Positions 24,943 through 33,559 of a stretch of 64,000 nucleotides of DNA are shown here, one piece after another. Source of the stretch: JAYPHU01 sp038127535 (GTDB taxonomy: Bacteria > Pseudomonadota > Alphaproteobacteria > Rhodospirillales > UBA2165). The notes beneath the pieces are model-generated. The model worked only from the letters and a program-made list of their open reading frames with translations, made no database searches and was not told the DNA's origin. The stretch lies in contig JAYPHU010000017.1 in assembly GCA_038127535.1 (NCBI GenBank), positions 1 to 64,000 of the forward strand, written 5' to 3'. The stretch's first letter is position 1. Every line of letters begins with the position of its first letter. The translations under genes were made by a program, and so were the position numbers.

Positions 24943-26565
24943 ATGGCTGACGATGATGACGATCTCCTCTTTGGCGATGGAGAAGATGACGATGAGGAGA
25001 TTGATCACGATGATGACGACGTCGAACTAGACGCCGCCGACGCGGATAACATCGGCGAGGATGCCGACCTTGACGATATAGATAGCGACGATATCGACCT
25101 CGACGAGATGGATTTCGGCGAGGACGAGTTCGAGGAACAGCCGCCCCGGTCCAAAAAGAAAGTCGTGGTCCTGGCTCTCGCGGGCATCTTCCTGTTTGCG
25201 ATGATCTCCGCCGGCGGCGCTCTGATGTTGCTGGGCGGCGGCGACGAGACCACCGATCAAGCAGGATTGGAAATTCCGGAAGGCGCGGTGGCGTCACTCG
25301 CCATCCCACCAAAGGGAAGAATGCGCTCTAGTGCGTCTCAGTTACGGGACAAAATGGCGCGCGGCGACGCCCCGCCACAGAAGATGCAGGCATCAAGACC
25401 TCGGCAGGGCCTGCAGCCGCCCGCGCCAGCATCTCAACAGGCATCGCAGCAATCCTCGGCCCCATCCGGCCGAAGCGGTGCACCCGCGCCCATCAATAGC
25501 CAATCACCGTCTCCAACGGGTAGCCCGCCCCAAACCGGCAGCGCGACAACCCCAGGCCCGGCAGCCGCAGCGGACACCACTGCCTCAAGCGGCGGTTCAG
25601 GATCGGTAGCGCCTTCACCGGCCGCTGGTTCGACCCAAGTCGCGGGCGCACGGAACCTCGGGGGCGCGGGTATGATCGTGCCGGCGATCAAGGCGGCCGC
25701 CTATACGGGTATCCAACCGGCGGCAAAATCTCGGCCCTTAAGTGCGCCCAACCCCCGGCTGATCGAAACGGTGAATGGGCGCATTTTGCCCAAGATCGGC
25801 GACAATGGCCGGGAACCGCGGAAAGAATACGCCCACCGTTTCGGCGGCGATCCAGCATTGCCCCGCGTCGGCCTGATCATCCGAGAACTGGGATTAAGCC
25901 GTAACGCCACCCTGGCCTCAATCAACAACACCTCGGCTTTGATCACCCTCTCCTTCACGCCCTATGCACGCGGGGTCGAAGAGTGGATGGGTCTAGCCCG
26001 CTCCAACGGGCACGAAGCGATTTTGGAACTACCCTTGGAAACCATCGATTTTCCGTCAACCGATCCAGGACCCTTTGCCCTGCTGACCGACGTCAGCCAA
26101 GAGGAGAACCTGGCCCGGCTCAACAAGCTTATGTCGACGTCCAAAGCCTATGTGGGGATGATCCAGTTCATGGGCTCACGGTTCGCCAAATCGGAAGCTG
26201 CCTTTCGCCCTGTGCTCCAGAATTTGAAGAACCGGGGGCTGATATATGTGGATGACAGTCAGGTCTCCAACAGTCTGGCGCCCTCTATCGCCCAGCAAAT
26301 TCAATTGGCCTATGCCAAGGTGGACCTGGCGATTGACGCCAACCCTTCGCAGAAAGCCGTACTGGCGGCCCTAAATCAGCTCGAACGGATCGCCCGAAAG
26401 AAGAAGTTCGCGCTCGGCACGGCAACGGCCTACCCGTCGGTGATCAAACAGATTTCCAGATGGACGCCGACCCTCAAGTCCAAAAAGATCGAACTGGCGC
26501 CGGTGAGCGCGATCGCGCAAGTGGCCGAACCGCCCAAACCCGAAGGGGCCGGGGGTCAGAACTAG
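24943..26565 (+). CDS. Divergent polysaccharide deacetylase family protein with acidic N-terminus
   Basis: This 540-aa protein has an extremely Asp/Glu-rich cytoplasmic segment (1-65, with repeats such as DDIDSDDIDLDEMD), a basic stop (RSKKK), one TM helix (about 72-95), a Ser/Pro/Gln/Ala-rich periplasmic linker (about 120-230), and a YibQ-like divergent polysaccharide deacetylase domain (about 295-525). The domain shows PRVGLIIRELG, LELPLETIDFPSTDPGPFALLT and YVDDSQVS. The domain is regularly found after ctpA in alphaproteobacteria and is thought to act on wall glycans. The acidic head is far longer than usual. Confidence 0.87.
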   Translation: MADDDDDLLFGDGEDDDEEIDHDDDDVELDAADADNIGEDADLDDIDSDDIDLDEMDFGEDEFEEQPPRSKKKVVVLALAGIFLFAMISAGGALMLLGGGDETTDQAGLEIPEGAVASLAIPPKGRMRSSASQLRDKMARGDAPPQKMQASRPRQGLQPPAPASQQASQQSSAPSGRSGAPAPINSQSPSPTGSPPQTGSATTPGPAAAADTTASSGGSGSVAPSPAAGSTQVAGARNLGGAGMIVPAIKAAAYTGIQPAAKSRPLSAPNPRLIETVNGRILPKIGDNGREPRKEYAHRFGGDPALPRVGLIIRELGLSRNATLASINNTSALITLSFTPYARGVEEWMGLARSNGHEAILELPLETIDFPSTDPGPFALLTDVSQEENLARLNKLMSTSKAYVGMIQFMGSRFAKSEAAFRPVLQNLKNRGLIYVDDSQVSNSLAPSIAQQIQLAYAKVDLAIDANPSQKAVLAALNQLERIARKKKFALGTATAYPSVIKQISRWTPTLKSKKIELAPVSAIAQVAEPPKPEGAGGQN

Positions 26566-26583
26566 TCTTTTGTTCTCCACACC

Positions 26584-27060
26584 ATGAACGATCTCCCCTA
26601 TCGCCCGTGCGTCGGCATCGCCCTGTTTAACTCAAAAGGCGAGGTCTGGGTCGGCCAGCGCACTGATATGACGCAGCCGGCCTGGCAGATGCCCCAGGGC
26701 GGGATTGACGAGGGCGAGGATCCCGAGGCCGCCGCCTTTCGGGAACTGGAAGAGGAAATCGGCACCGCCAATGCAGAGGTTCTGGACGAAACCGAAGATT
26801 GGCTTGCGTATGACCTGCCGTCTAAACTGGTGGGCAAAGTCTGGAAGGGCCGCTATCGGGGCCAAAAACAGAAGTGGTTCGCCCTCCGCTTCCTGGGCGA
26901 TGATTCGGAAATTGACCCTCAAGCCGTCGATCATCCCGAATTTAACGCATGGCGTTGGGCGCCCTTGGCCGATCTGCCGGACCTGGCCGTCTCGTTTAAG
27001 CGCGACATTTATGCGGCTGTTGCCCATGAATTCCGGGCGTTTTCGGACGCGGCTGACTAG
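26584..27060 (+). CDS. rppH: RNA pyrophosphohydrolase (Nudix)
   Basis: This 158-aa Nudix hydrolase removes 5' pyrophosphate from mRNA to start decay, or acts on dinucleoside polyphosphates. The N-terminal YRPCVGIALFNSKGEVWVGQR and WQMPQGGIDEGED lead into the Nudix box (G-x5-E-x7-REL-EE-x-G) at about 39-61. The RppH-typical KVWKGRYRGQKQKWFALRF and FNAWRWAPLADLP follow. It lies 18 bases after the polysaccharide deacetylase gene. Confidence 0.94.
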   Translation: MNDLPYRPCVGIALFNSKGEVWVGQRTDMTQPAWQMPQGGIDEGEDPEAAAFRELEEEIGTANAEVLDETEDWLAYDLPSKLVGKVWKGRYRGQKQKWFALRFLGDDSEIDPQAVDHPEFNAWRWAPLADLPDLAVSFKRDIYAAVAHEFRAFSDAAD

Positions 27061-27212
27061 CCGCCCCTTCGCGCCCTTCCCTATCGGCTTTGTGATGAAG
27101 GAACCACCTGGTAGCTGGAAAGACGGTTTGCCGGGAGAACGGTCATATGATAAGAATTTTTCTCCCAAGCAAATGTCTGGAGCCGGTGGATATCACCATT
27201 AAATATAAGGGT

Positions 27213-27237
27213 TTTTAGGCGGTTCAACCGTCTAAAA
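27213..27237. promoter_or_regulatory. 25-bp imperfect palindrome upstream of korA
   Basis: TTTTAG-G-CGGTT-C-AACCG-T-CTAAAA is symmetric except at one position pair. It lies about 80 bases before korA in a 255-base spacer. It could be an operator for korAB or a hairpin closing the rppH transcript. The stem is followed by TTATG and not a U-run, which favours an operator. Confidence 0.45.
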
Positions 27238-27315
27238 TTATGTCCGCGGGCTCATGGGATTTTGGGAAGTGTGTGACTATTTAGGGCGTGTTTTGCAGGT
27301 GGGAGTACCGTAAGC

Positions 27316-29181
27316 ATGGAAGGTTCGGCAGCAGTCGCGGTAGACAATACTGTCCGCGATGAAGTGGAAGATGTGGTTGTCCGGTTCGCCGGCGACTCCG
27401 GAGACGGCATCCAGATTACCGGCGGTCAATTCACCCTTACCACGGCGCTGGCCGGGAACGATCTCTCGACGTTTCCCGATTTTCCGGCCGAGATCAGGGC
27501 GCCCGCGGGCACAACTTTCGGCGTTTCCGCCTTTCAAATTCATTTCGGCTCCCGCGAAATTCGGACCGCCGGCGATGCGCCGGATGTCCTGGTAGCGCTC
27601 AATCCGGCGGCTTTGAAGGTCAATCTGTCCGATCTGGAAAACGGCGGATTGATCATCGCTGATACGGGCGCTTTCACCGACCGGAACCTCAAGAAGGCCG
27701 GCTTTGACAGCAATCCACTGGAAGATGACAGCCTGGGCGCTTATCGGGTGCTGCCCATCGATATTACCAAGTCTACGCTCGAAGCGGTGAAGGACATGGG
27801 CCTCACCCAGAAAGAGGCCGTCCGGTGTAAAAACATGTGGACCCTGGGCTTGGTCTATTGGCTCTACGACAGGGACCGGGCGCCCACCATCGACTGGCTG
27901 AACACCAAATTTAGGTCCCGCCCGGAAATCGCCAATTCCAATATCGCGGCGGTGAACGCAGGACACGCCTTCGGCGAAACCATGGAAGTGTCTGGCGAAA
28001 AGGCCGCCTACACGGTGGCCCCGGCGGAGATTTCACCCGGCCTCTATCGCACGGTCACCGGCATCGAAGCCCTGTCCTGGGGACTGGTCGCCGCGGCGCA
28101 GAAATCAGACCTCAAGACGGTGTTCGCCGGCTATCCGATCACACCGGCCTCGGCCATTCTGCATACCTTGTCCCGGCTCAAGCAATTCAATGTGGTGACC
28201 TTCCAGGCGGAAGACGAGATAGCCGCCGTGTGCGCCGCCATCGGCGCCTCCTATGCGGGATCACTAGGCATCACCGCCAGCTCCGGTCCCGGTGTCGCCT
28301 TGAAAACCGAAGCCATCGGCCTCGCCATCTCGGTCGAACTGCCACTGATCGTCATCAACGTGCAGCGGGCGGGTCCGTCCACGGGCATGCCGACAAAGAC
28401 GGAACAGTCTGACCTGTACCAAGCTGTCTATGGCCGCAACGCCGACAGCCCCCTGGCGGTTGTCGCGGCGCGCTCTCCGGCCGACTGTTTCGAAGTCGCC
28501 ATCGAGGCCGCACGGATCGCCACCAAGTACATGACCCCGGTCATCCTGCTGGCCGACGGCTACATGGCCAATGCGTCGGAGCCGTGGTTGATCCCCGATG
28601 TGGACAAGATCGACGAGTTCAAAGTGAGCTTCCGGAGCGAAACCGAAGGGTTCCACCCGTTCGTCAGAGACGATTCGACATTGGCGCGGGCCTGGGCCGT
28701 ACCAGGCACGCCGGGCCTGGAACACCGGATCGGTGGGATCGAAAAGTCCTACGAGACGGGCAACATTTCATACGACCCTGCCAACCACCAGAAAATGACC
28801 GATGTGCGCCAACGCAAGATCGTCGATATCGCCGACGATATCCCTAAACAAGCGGTCGAGGTTGGTGAAGATTCGGGCGACGTCGCCGTCGTCGGCTGGG
28901 GATCCAGCTTCGGCCCGATCAACCGGGCGGTACAACAGTTGCGGGAGGATGGCGCCAGCGTCTCGCATATTCACCTGCGCCATATCTGGCCAATGCCGTC
29001 CAACCTGGGTGCGCTTCTGGGCCAGTTTAAGAAAGTGATCGTTCCCGAGATGAACACCGGCCAGTTGCTGACCGTTCTCAGGAGCGAATATCTCATCCCG
29101 GCCATCGGCCTGAATAAAGTCTCCGGACAGCCGTTTAAAGTGTCCGAAGTTGAAGCCGCCGTTCGCGAGCATTTGGAGTAG
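27316..29181 (+). CDS. korA: 2-oxoglutarate:ferredoxin oxidoreductase, subunit alpha (gamma-alpha fusion)
   Basis: This 621-aa protein has an N-terminal gamma domain (about 18-200; RFAGDSGDGIQITGGQF, RAPAGTTFGVSAFQIHFGS). It is fused to the alpha/pyrimidine domain (about 240-480; GNEA-type IEALSWGLVAAA, GYPITPASAILH, ITASSGPGVALKTEAIGLA, GPSTGMPTKTEQSDL). The C-terminal domain (about 520-620) contains VVGWGSSFGPINRAV. This is the two-subunit KorAB type known from Mycobacterium and Hydrogenobacter. With KorB it oxidises 2-oxoglutarate to succinyl-CoA and reduces ferredoxin, bypassing the NAD-linked dehydrogenase. korB starts five bases downstream. Confidence 0.92.
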   Translation: MEGSAAVAVDNTVRDEVEDVVVRFAGDSGDGIQITGGQFTLTTALAGNDLSTFPDFPAEIRAPAGTTFGVSAFQIHFGSREIRTAGDAPDVLVALNPAALKVNLSDLENGGLIIADTGAFTDRNLKKAGFDSNPLEDDSLGAYRVLPIDITKSTLEAVKDMGLTQKEAVRCKNMWTLGLVYWLYDRDRAPTIDWLNTKFRSRPEIANSNIAAVNAGHAFGETMEVSGEKAAYTVAPAEISPGLYRTVTGIEALSWGLVAAAQKSDLKTVFAGYPITPASAILHTLSRLKQFNVVTFQAEDEIAAVCAAIGASYAGSLGITASSGPGVALKTEAIGLAISVELPLIVINVQRAGPSTGMPTKTEQSDLYQAVYGRNADSPLAVVAARSPADCFEVAIEAARIATKYMTPVILLADGYMANASEPWLIPDVDKIDEFKVSFRSETEGFHPFVRDDSTLARAWAVPGTPGLEHRIGGIEKSYETGNISYDPANHQKMTDVRQRKIVDIADDIPKQAVEVGEDSGDVAVVGWGSSFGPINRAVQQLREDGASVSHIHLRHIWPMPSNLGALLGQFKKVIVPEMNTGQLLTVLRSEYLIPAIGLNKVSGQPFKVSEVEAAVREHLE

Positions 29182-29186
29182 TAGCG

Positions 29187-30212
29187 ATGAACGTTGCCAC
29201 GCGCCCTGAGAAACTAACCCCCAAAGATTATGCGTCCGACCAGGAAGTGCGCTGGTGCCCCGGCTGCGGCGACTACGCCATCGTCCGGGCCATGCAGAAG
29301 GCGCTCGCCGATTTGCAGGCGCCGACCGACAAGACCGTGTTCATCTCCGGTATCGGCTGCGCCGCACGGTTCCCCTATTACATGGCGACCTATGGCTTTC
29401 ACACGATACACGGACGGGCGGCCTCCATCGCCACCGGCACCAAACTCGCCAATCCCGATCTGGATGTCTGGGTGATTTCCGGCGACGGCGATTCCCTGTC
29501 GATCGGCGGCAATCACCTGATGCACGCGCTACGCCGCAACGTTGATCTGCAATATATCCTGTTTAACAACGAGATTTACGGGCTGACCAAGGGCCAGTAT
29601 TCGCCGACCTCTCAGATCGGCACCCGGTCCCCGTCGACGCCGTTGGGTTCCATCGATAATCCCGTGTCGGCGACCGAGTTTGCGCTCGGCTGTGGCGCGC
29701 GCTTTGTCGCCCGCGGCATAGATTCTCAGCAAAAACACTTGCCGGAAGTGTTCAAGCGGGCGCACGCCCATCGCGGCGCGTCCTTCGTCGAAGTGTTCCA
29801 AAACTGCATCGTCTACAATGACGGCGTCTATGACCACTTCACGGAAAAAAGCGTGGCCGAAGACCGGCAGATCGTCTGCGAACACGGCCTGCCGCTGCTG
29901 TTTGGCAAGGAACGCAACAAAGGCCTACGCCTGAAACCGGGCACCATGGACCTCGAGGTTGTGACTCTCGGTGAAAAAGGCGTCTCGGAAAGCGACGTTC
30001 TGGTCCATGACGAGACCAATAAGATGATGGCGCTTCTCTTAGCCGGTATGAAGTCGCCGGAGTCCCCCGTGGCCATCGGCGTGCTGTATTGCAATCCGGC
30101 GCCGACCTACGAAAAGGCGGTGAATGATCAGGTCTCAGCCGAGATCGAAAAAAAGCCAGACGCCAACTTGAACGACCTGCTGCGTCAGGGCGCGACCTGG
30201 ACCGTGGACTGA
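29187..30212 (+). CDS. korB: 2-oxoglutarate:ferredoxin oxidoreductase, subunit beta
   Basis: This 341-aa ThDP- and iron-sulfur-binding subunit has WCPGCGDYAIVRAMQ near 25 and SGIGCAARFPYYM near 52, which give cluster Cys. HGRAASIATG precedes the ThDP motif GDGDSLSIGGNHLMHALRR through NNEIYGLTKGQYSPTS (about 97-145), and FQNCIVYNDGVYD gives a further Cys. No separate ferredoxin gene lies nearby. A ferredoxin-linked TCA step is common in microaerophiles and some aerobic alphaproteobacteria. Confidence 0.93.
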   Translation: MNVATRPEKLTPKDYASDQEVRWCPGCGDYAIVRAMQKALADLQAPTDKTVFISGIGCAARFPYYMATYGFHTIHGRAASIATGTKLANPDLDVWVISGDGDSLSIGGNHLMHALRRNVDLQYILFNNEIYGLTKGQYSPTSQIGTRSPSTPLGSIDNPVSATEFALGCGARFVARGIDSQQKHLPEVFKRAHAHRGASFVEVFQNCIVYNDGVYDHFTEKSVAEDRQIVCEHGLPLLFGKERNKGLRLKPGTMDLEVVTLGEKGVSESDVLVHDETNKMMALLLAGMKSPESPVAIGVLYCNPAPTYEKAVNDQVSAEIEKKPDANLNDLLRQGATWTVD

Positions 30213-30334
30213 TCGCTTACTGGCGCCGCCATATTCCGGGCATATTTGTTCGCTTCTATAGAAGATCGTTGATGTCGGTGCGCCGGTTCCATTAGGCTGG
30301 GCACGTGCCTATGACCTTTTAGAGACTGATCCCG

Positions 30335-31153
30335 GTGACACGCATTTTTGCACTCATAGTTGGAACTTGGGCGCTCGCGCTGATCGCGCCGGCGCCGGCG
30401 CATGCCCAGGTCGATGAGAGCAAGCTGGAAACCGGCGATATTTTCAAGGATTGCGATATCTGCCCGGAGTTGGTGGTTATCCCGCCGGGCAGCTTCGTCA
30501 TGGGCTCACCCATCGGCAAACCCCGGGAAAAGCCGTTGCGGCGGATCACCCTGAAAAAGCGCTACGCCATGGGCCGGTTCGAGACCACCTTCGCCGAGTA
30601 TGACACCTGCACCGCCGCCGGCGGATGCTCCAAGAAAATCTATGACCGGGAATGGGGCCGTGGTCGCCGGCCGGCGATGAACGTCCTTTATACCGATATC
30701 CAGGAATATATGCGCTGGATCAGCAAAAAGACCGGCAAGACCTATCGCCTGCCCTCCGAGGCAGAGTGGGAATACGCCACCCGCGCCGATTCGGATACCG
30801 AATATTGGTGGGGCGACGACATGATCAAGGGCGAAGCCAATTGCCGGGGATGCGGCACCCAATGGAGCGGCGTCAAAAGCGCGCCGGTGGGCTCTTTCAA
30901 ACCAAGCCCCTGGGGACTCTATGACGTGCACGGCAATGTGCTGGAAATGGTGGAGGATTGCTGGACCACGTCGCACAAGGGCGTCGATCCTTACGGCAAG
31001 GCTAAGGTGTTTGCTAATTGCACCAACCGGGTGGTGAAAGGCGGCGCCTGGTATTATCTCCCCAAAGTTTCCCGCTCAGCCTCGCGGGCGCGCAACGATA
31101 TGCGCGTCTTCAGCTACTTTATCGGTTTTCGGGTGTTGCGAGAGATGGACTGA
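30335..31153 (+). CDS. Secreted formylglycine-generating-enzyme (SUMF1) family protein
   Basis: This 272-aa protein has a signal peptide (1-24, ending AHAQ) and an FGE/sulfatase-modifying domain (about 40-270). The domain shows LVVIPPGSFVMGSP, GRFETTFAEYDTC, YRLPSEAEWEYATRA, GLYDVHGNVLEMVEDCW and VVKGGAWYYLPKVSRSASR. True FGEs oxidise a sulfatase Cys and act in the cytoplasm; exported relatives are usually of unknown function. No sulfatase is adjacent. It starts at GTG (30335). There are many Cys (near 43, 46, 97, 104, 167, 170), which may form disulfides. Confidence 0.83.
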   Translation: MTRIFALIVGTWALALIAPAPAHAQVDESKLETGDIFKDCDICPELVVIPPGSFVMGSPIGKPREKPLRRITLKKRYAMGRFETTFAEYDTCTAAGGCSKKIYDREWGRGRRPAMNVLYTDIQEYMRWISKKTGKTYRLPSEAEWEYATRADSDTEYWWGDDMIKGEANCRGCGTQWSGVKSAPVGSFKPSPWGLYDVHGNVLEMVEDCWTTSHKGVDPYGKAKVFANCTNRVVKGGAWYYLPKVSRSASRARNDMRVFSYFIGFRVLREMD

Positions 31154-31169
31154 GCCGCGTTGTATCGCC

Positions 31170-31595
31170 CTAGTTCGGCTGGCTAGACGCCAGTACCCGC
31201 GCCATCTGGATCAGCGCTTCTTGCTGTTCCTCATCGGAAATGCTCATGAAATTGCTGGCCAGTTCCAGGCACATACTCTGTTTCGGCTCTCACCCGGTCG
31301 ATTCTTCATTGACCAGGTTATCAAAGAAATGTCCTACCGGCACCTACAACACATTGGCTATATCGTATAGCCGGCTGGCGGTTATCCGATTGATTCCGCG
31401 TTCATATTTGTGGGCCTGCTGATAGGTCACACCGATCAAATCGGCCAGCTCCTGCTGGCTGAGACCCAGCATGATCCGGCGGTGGCGGATTTCCGGGCCG
31501 ACGTGCCGATCCGTTGAATTTGCCCGGTTTACCGCTGGTTTCGGCCAATTTCCGTTGTCTTGAACAGCCACTTTGTCCATTTTCATGGCTCTCAC
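31170..31595 (-). pseudogene. XRE-family regulator gene with two in-frame stops
   Basis: The first 83 codons encode an HTH domain (RHRRIMLGLSQQELADLIGV through HKYERGINRITASRLYDIANVL). The same frame then continues past TAG (31344-31346) with VPVGHFFDNLVNEESTG, a TGA, and EPKQSMCLELASNFMSISDEEQQEALIQ to a natural stop at 31170. This is the full layout of the alphaproteobacterial XRE regulators related to phage-type repressors. Two nonsense codons in 140 suggest recent inactivation. The 83-aa HTH fragment could still fold and bind DNA. Confidence 0.75.
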
Positions 31596-31675
31596 TTTTT
31601 ATTTTGCATCGACTCCATAGATTGTTTCGATCTCGATATTTTCAATAGGTCTATGCCGGTTTTTTTTCAGCCGTT

Positions 31676-32119
31676 TTAGCCTTTTCCCGGCGCCCAATCC
31701 GGCGGCGCCATCTTAAATCCCTCGAATTCAAAGGCCGGGGCGACGGTGCAGCCGATCAGGGTCCAGTCGCCGGTGGAGCGCGCCGACTGCCAGGCTTCAG
31801 CGGGCACGATGGCGAGCGGGCGTTCGCCGTGAGCCACGTTCGGACCAAGTATTGCAGATTCCGCCGCTTTCCCGTCTTCTGAGATCGATAGTTCCAAAGG
31901 CGCGCCGGCGTAATAGTGGTAGAGTTCCACGGCATCGACCGTGTGCCAGGCGGAGACCTCTCCCGCCTTCAGCAGAAAATAGATCGAGGTGGCTGCCCCC
32001 CGGCTGCCGTCCGATGTGTGATCCCGGTAGATTTCTGCGTAGTGGCCGCCTTCAGGGTGCGGCAGCAGCCCAAGCTCCTTGATAAGATCGTCGGCTGATT
32101 GTTGATCGGTTGCGTTCAT
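31676..32119 (-). CDS. Cupin domain protein (DUF985 / Cupin_5)
   Basis: This 147-aa single-domain cupin has LGLLPHPEGGHYAEIYRD near the N-terminus, SIYFLLKAGEVSAWHTVDAVELYHYYAG in the middle, and the ending GWTLIGCTVAPAFEF-like WTLIGCTVAPAFEFEGFKM. DUF985 proteins are widespread and uncharacterised; some resemble sugar-binding cupins. Start 32119 is chosen for the GGAGGGG ahead of it. It is divergent from the methyltransferase gene. Confidence 0.88.
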   Translation of the reverse strand: MNATDQQSADDLIKELGLLPHPEGGHYAEIYRDHTSDGSRGAATSIYFLLKAGEVSAWHTVDAVELYHYYAGAPLELSISEDGKAAESAILGPNVAHGERPLAIVPAEAWQSARSTGDWTLIGCTVAPAFEFEGFKMAPPDWAPGKG

Positions 32120-32211
32120 GGTGTCCCCTCCGCCTTTCTGGCATGGTAATATCATGCATCCACAAGCGCTGCTATTGGCCAAATCGGGTGCAATTAACTG
32201 GAAGAGATTGA

Positions 32212-32925
32212 ATGTGGCTTCACGCCGTTGACTTGAACGAGTTCTACACATCGCCGGTCGGCCGGATGGCCGCGCGGACCATCGGCCGGCACGTGCGCAG
32301 GCTGTGGCCGGATGTCAACGGTATGTCGGTGCTGGGCATCGGCTATCCAACGCCGTACCTCAATGCCTATCGTAACGAAGCCGACCGGGTGATCGCCGCC
32401 ATGCCGGCCTCTCAGGGGGTGGTCCACTGGCCGGGCGAAGGGCCGGGGCTGACCATGCTGAGCCTGGAATCCGAACTACCGCTGCCGGACCTATCCGTCG
32501 ACCGGGTCCTGATGGTGCATGCAGTGGAATGCGCGGAGTCCCTGCGTCCCATGATGCGGGAAGTGTGGCGGGTTCTGAGCGGCTCCGGCAAGCTGATCGT
32601 GGTGACCCCAAACCGCCGAGGCATCTGGGCGCGGCTGGACCGCACACCCTTCGGATTTGGCAGGCCCTATACGCCAACGCAATTGTCCCGGCTTCTTCGG
32701 GACACGCTGTTCATGCCGATGGAAGCCAGCGGCGCGTTGTTTGCCCCGCCGACCCGCGCGCGAATGGTGCTGTCCTCGGCGCCCGCGTGGGAAAATATCG
32801 GCAGCCGCTGGTTCAATGCGTTGGGCGGCGTGATCGTGGTCGAAGCGACCAAGCAGATTTATTCGGCCACACCGGTAGGTGAAGGCGTGCGCCGTCGCCA
32901 GTTGGTGACAGTCACCAACGACTAG
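32212..32925 (+). CDS. Class I SAM-dependent methyltransferase
   Basis: This 237-aa protein has a methyltransferase-11-type core (about 35-140): MSVLGIGYPTPYL in motif I, LPLPDLSVDRVLMVHAVE in motif IV, and MMREVWRVLSGSGKLIVVTPNRRG after it. The orthologue is widely seen in alphaproteobacteria, often near gloB, with no firm substrate. The C-terminal 60 residues (SAPAWENIGSRWFNALGG) are characteristic of this group. It is convergent with metW, ending four bases from it. Confidence 0.82.
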   Translation: MWLHAVDLNEFYTSPVGRMAARTIGRHVRRLWPDVNGMSVLGIGYPTPYLNAYRNEADRVIAAMPASQGVVHWPGEGPGLTMLSLESELPLPDLSVDRVLMVHAVECAESLRPMMREVWRVLSGSGKLIVVTPNRRGIWARLDRTPFGFGRPYTPTQLSRLLRDTLFMPMEASGALFAPPTRARMVLSSAPAWENIGSRWFNALGGVIVVEATKQIYSATPVGEGVRRRQLVTVTND

Positions 32926-32929
32926 AAAT

Positions 32930-33556
32930 CTAGGTTTTCATCAGGACAAACACGCCCTGCTCACCGAATAAGTTGGCCCAGAACAGGGACCCGCCGATAG
33001 GCCGGTACCCGCCGTTCTCCTTGAGAGAAAAGCTTTTCTCGATGGTGATGCCGAGCGTGTCGCACAAATCGGCGAAATCCCGAATGGTGCAGAAATGAAT
33101 GTTCGGTGTTTCATACCAGGGATGGGGCAGCGCCTCGGTGAAGGGCATCCGGCCGTTCACCGCCAGAGACAACCGGACTTGCCAGTAGCCGAAATTGGGA
33201 AACGAAACGATCGCCCGTTTGCCGATCCGTAGCATATTTTCCAGCACTTCCCTCGGCGCCCGGGTCGCCTGGAGCGTCTGACTGAGAATGACATAGTCAA
33301 ACGCCTGATCGGGATAATTGGCGAGATCGGTGTCGGCGTCTCCCTGAATCACGGAGAGACCTGACGAGACACAAGCGTTCACCCCTTCCATGCTGAGCTC
33401 AATCCCGCGGCCATCGACGTTCTTCTCGTGAATGAGGTAATCCAACAGCTCCCCGTCGCCGCAGCCGATATCCAACAGCCGCGTGCCGGGCTCCACCATG
33501 TCGGCAATGAGCTGAAGATCAAGACGGATCAGCCGTTTTGCGGTGTCGGCCAACAT
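32930..33556 (-). CDS. metW: Methionine biosynthesis protein MetW
   Basis: This 208-aa methyltransferase-fold protein, with LLDIGCGDGELLDYL near 28, DADTDLANYPDQAFDYVILSQTLQ, and WYETPNIHFCTIRDF, matches MetW. It pairs with MetX in many proteobacteria and is needed for full homoserine acyltransferase activity. Its start lies three bases after the metX stop, so the two form an operon. Confidence 0.94.
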   Translation of the reverse strand: MLADTAKRLIRLDLQLIADMVEPGTRLLDIGCGDGELLDYLIHEKNVDGRGIELSMEGVNACVSSGLSVIQGDADTDLANYPDQAFDYVILSQTLQATRAPREVLENMLRIGKRAIVSFPNFGYWQVRLSLAVNGRMPFTEALPHPWYETPNIHFCTIRDFADLCDTLGITIEKSFSLKENGGYRPIGGSLFWANLFGEQGVFVLMKT

Positions 33557-33559
33557 CGC

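Noticed and set aside
31285..31300. TGA in the XRE regulator as another selenocysteine codon
   Set aside because: A TAG lies upstream in the same frame, the position is not a Cys in the family, and no hairpin like that at 3359-3402 follows.
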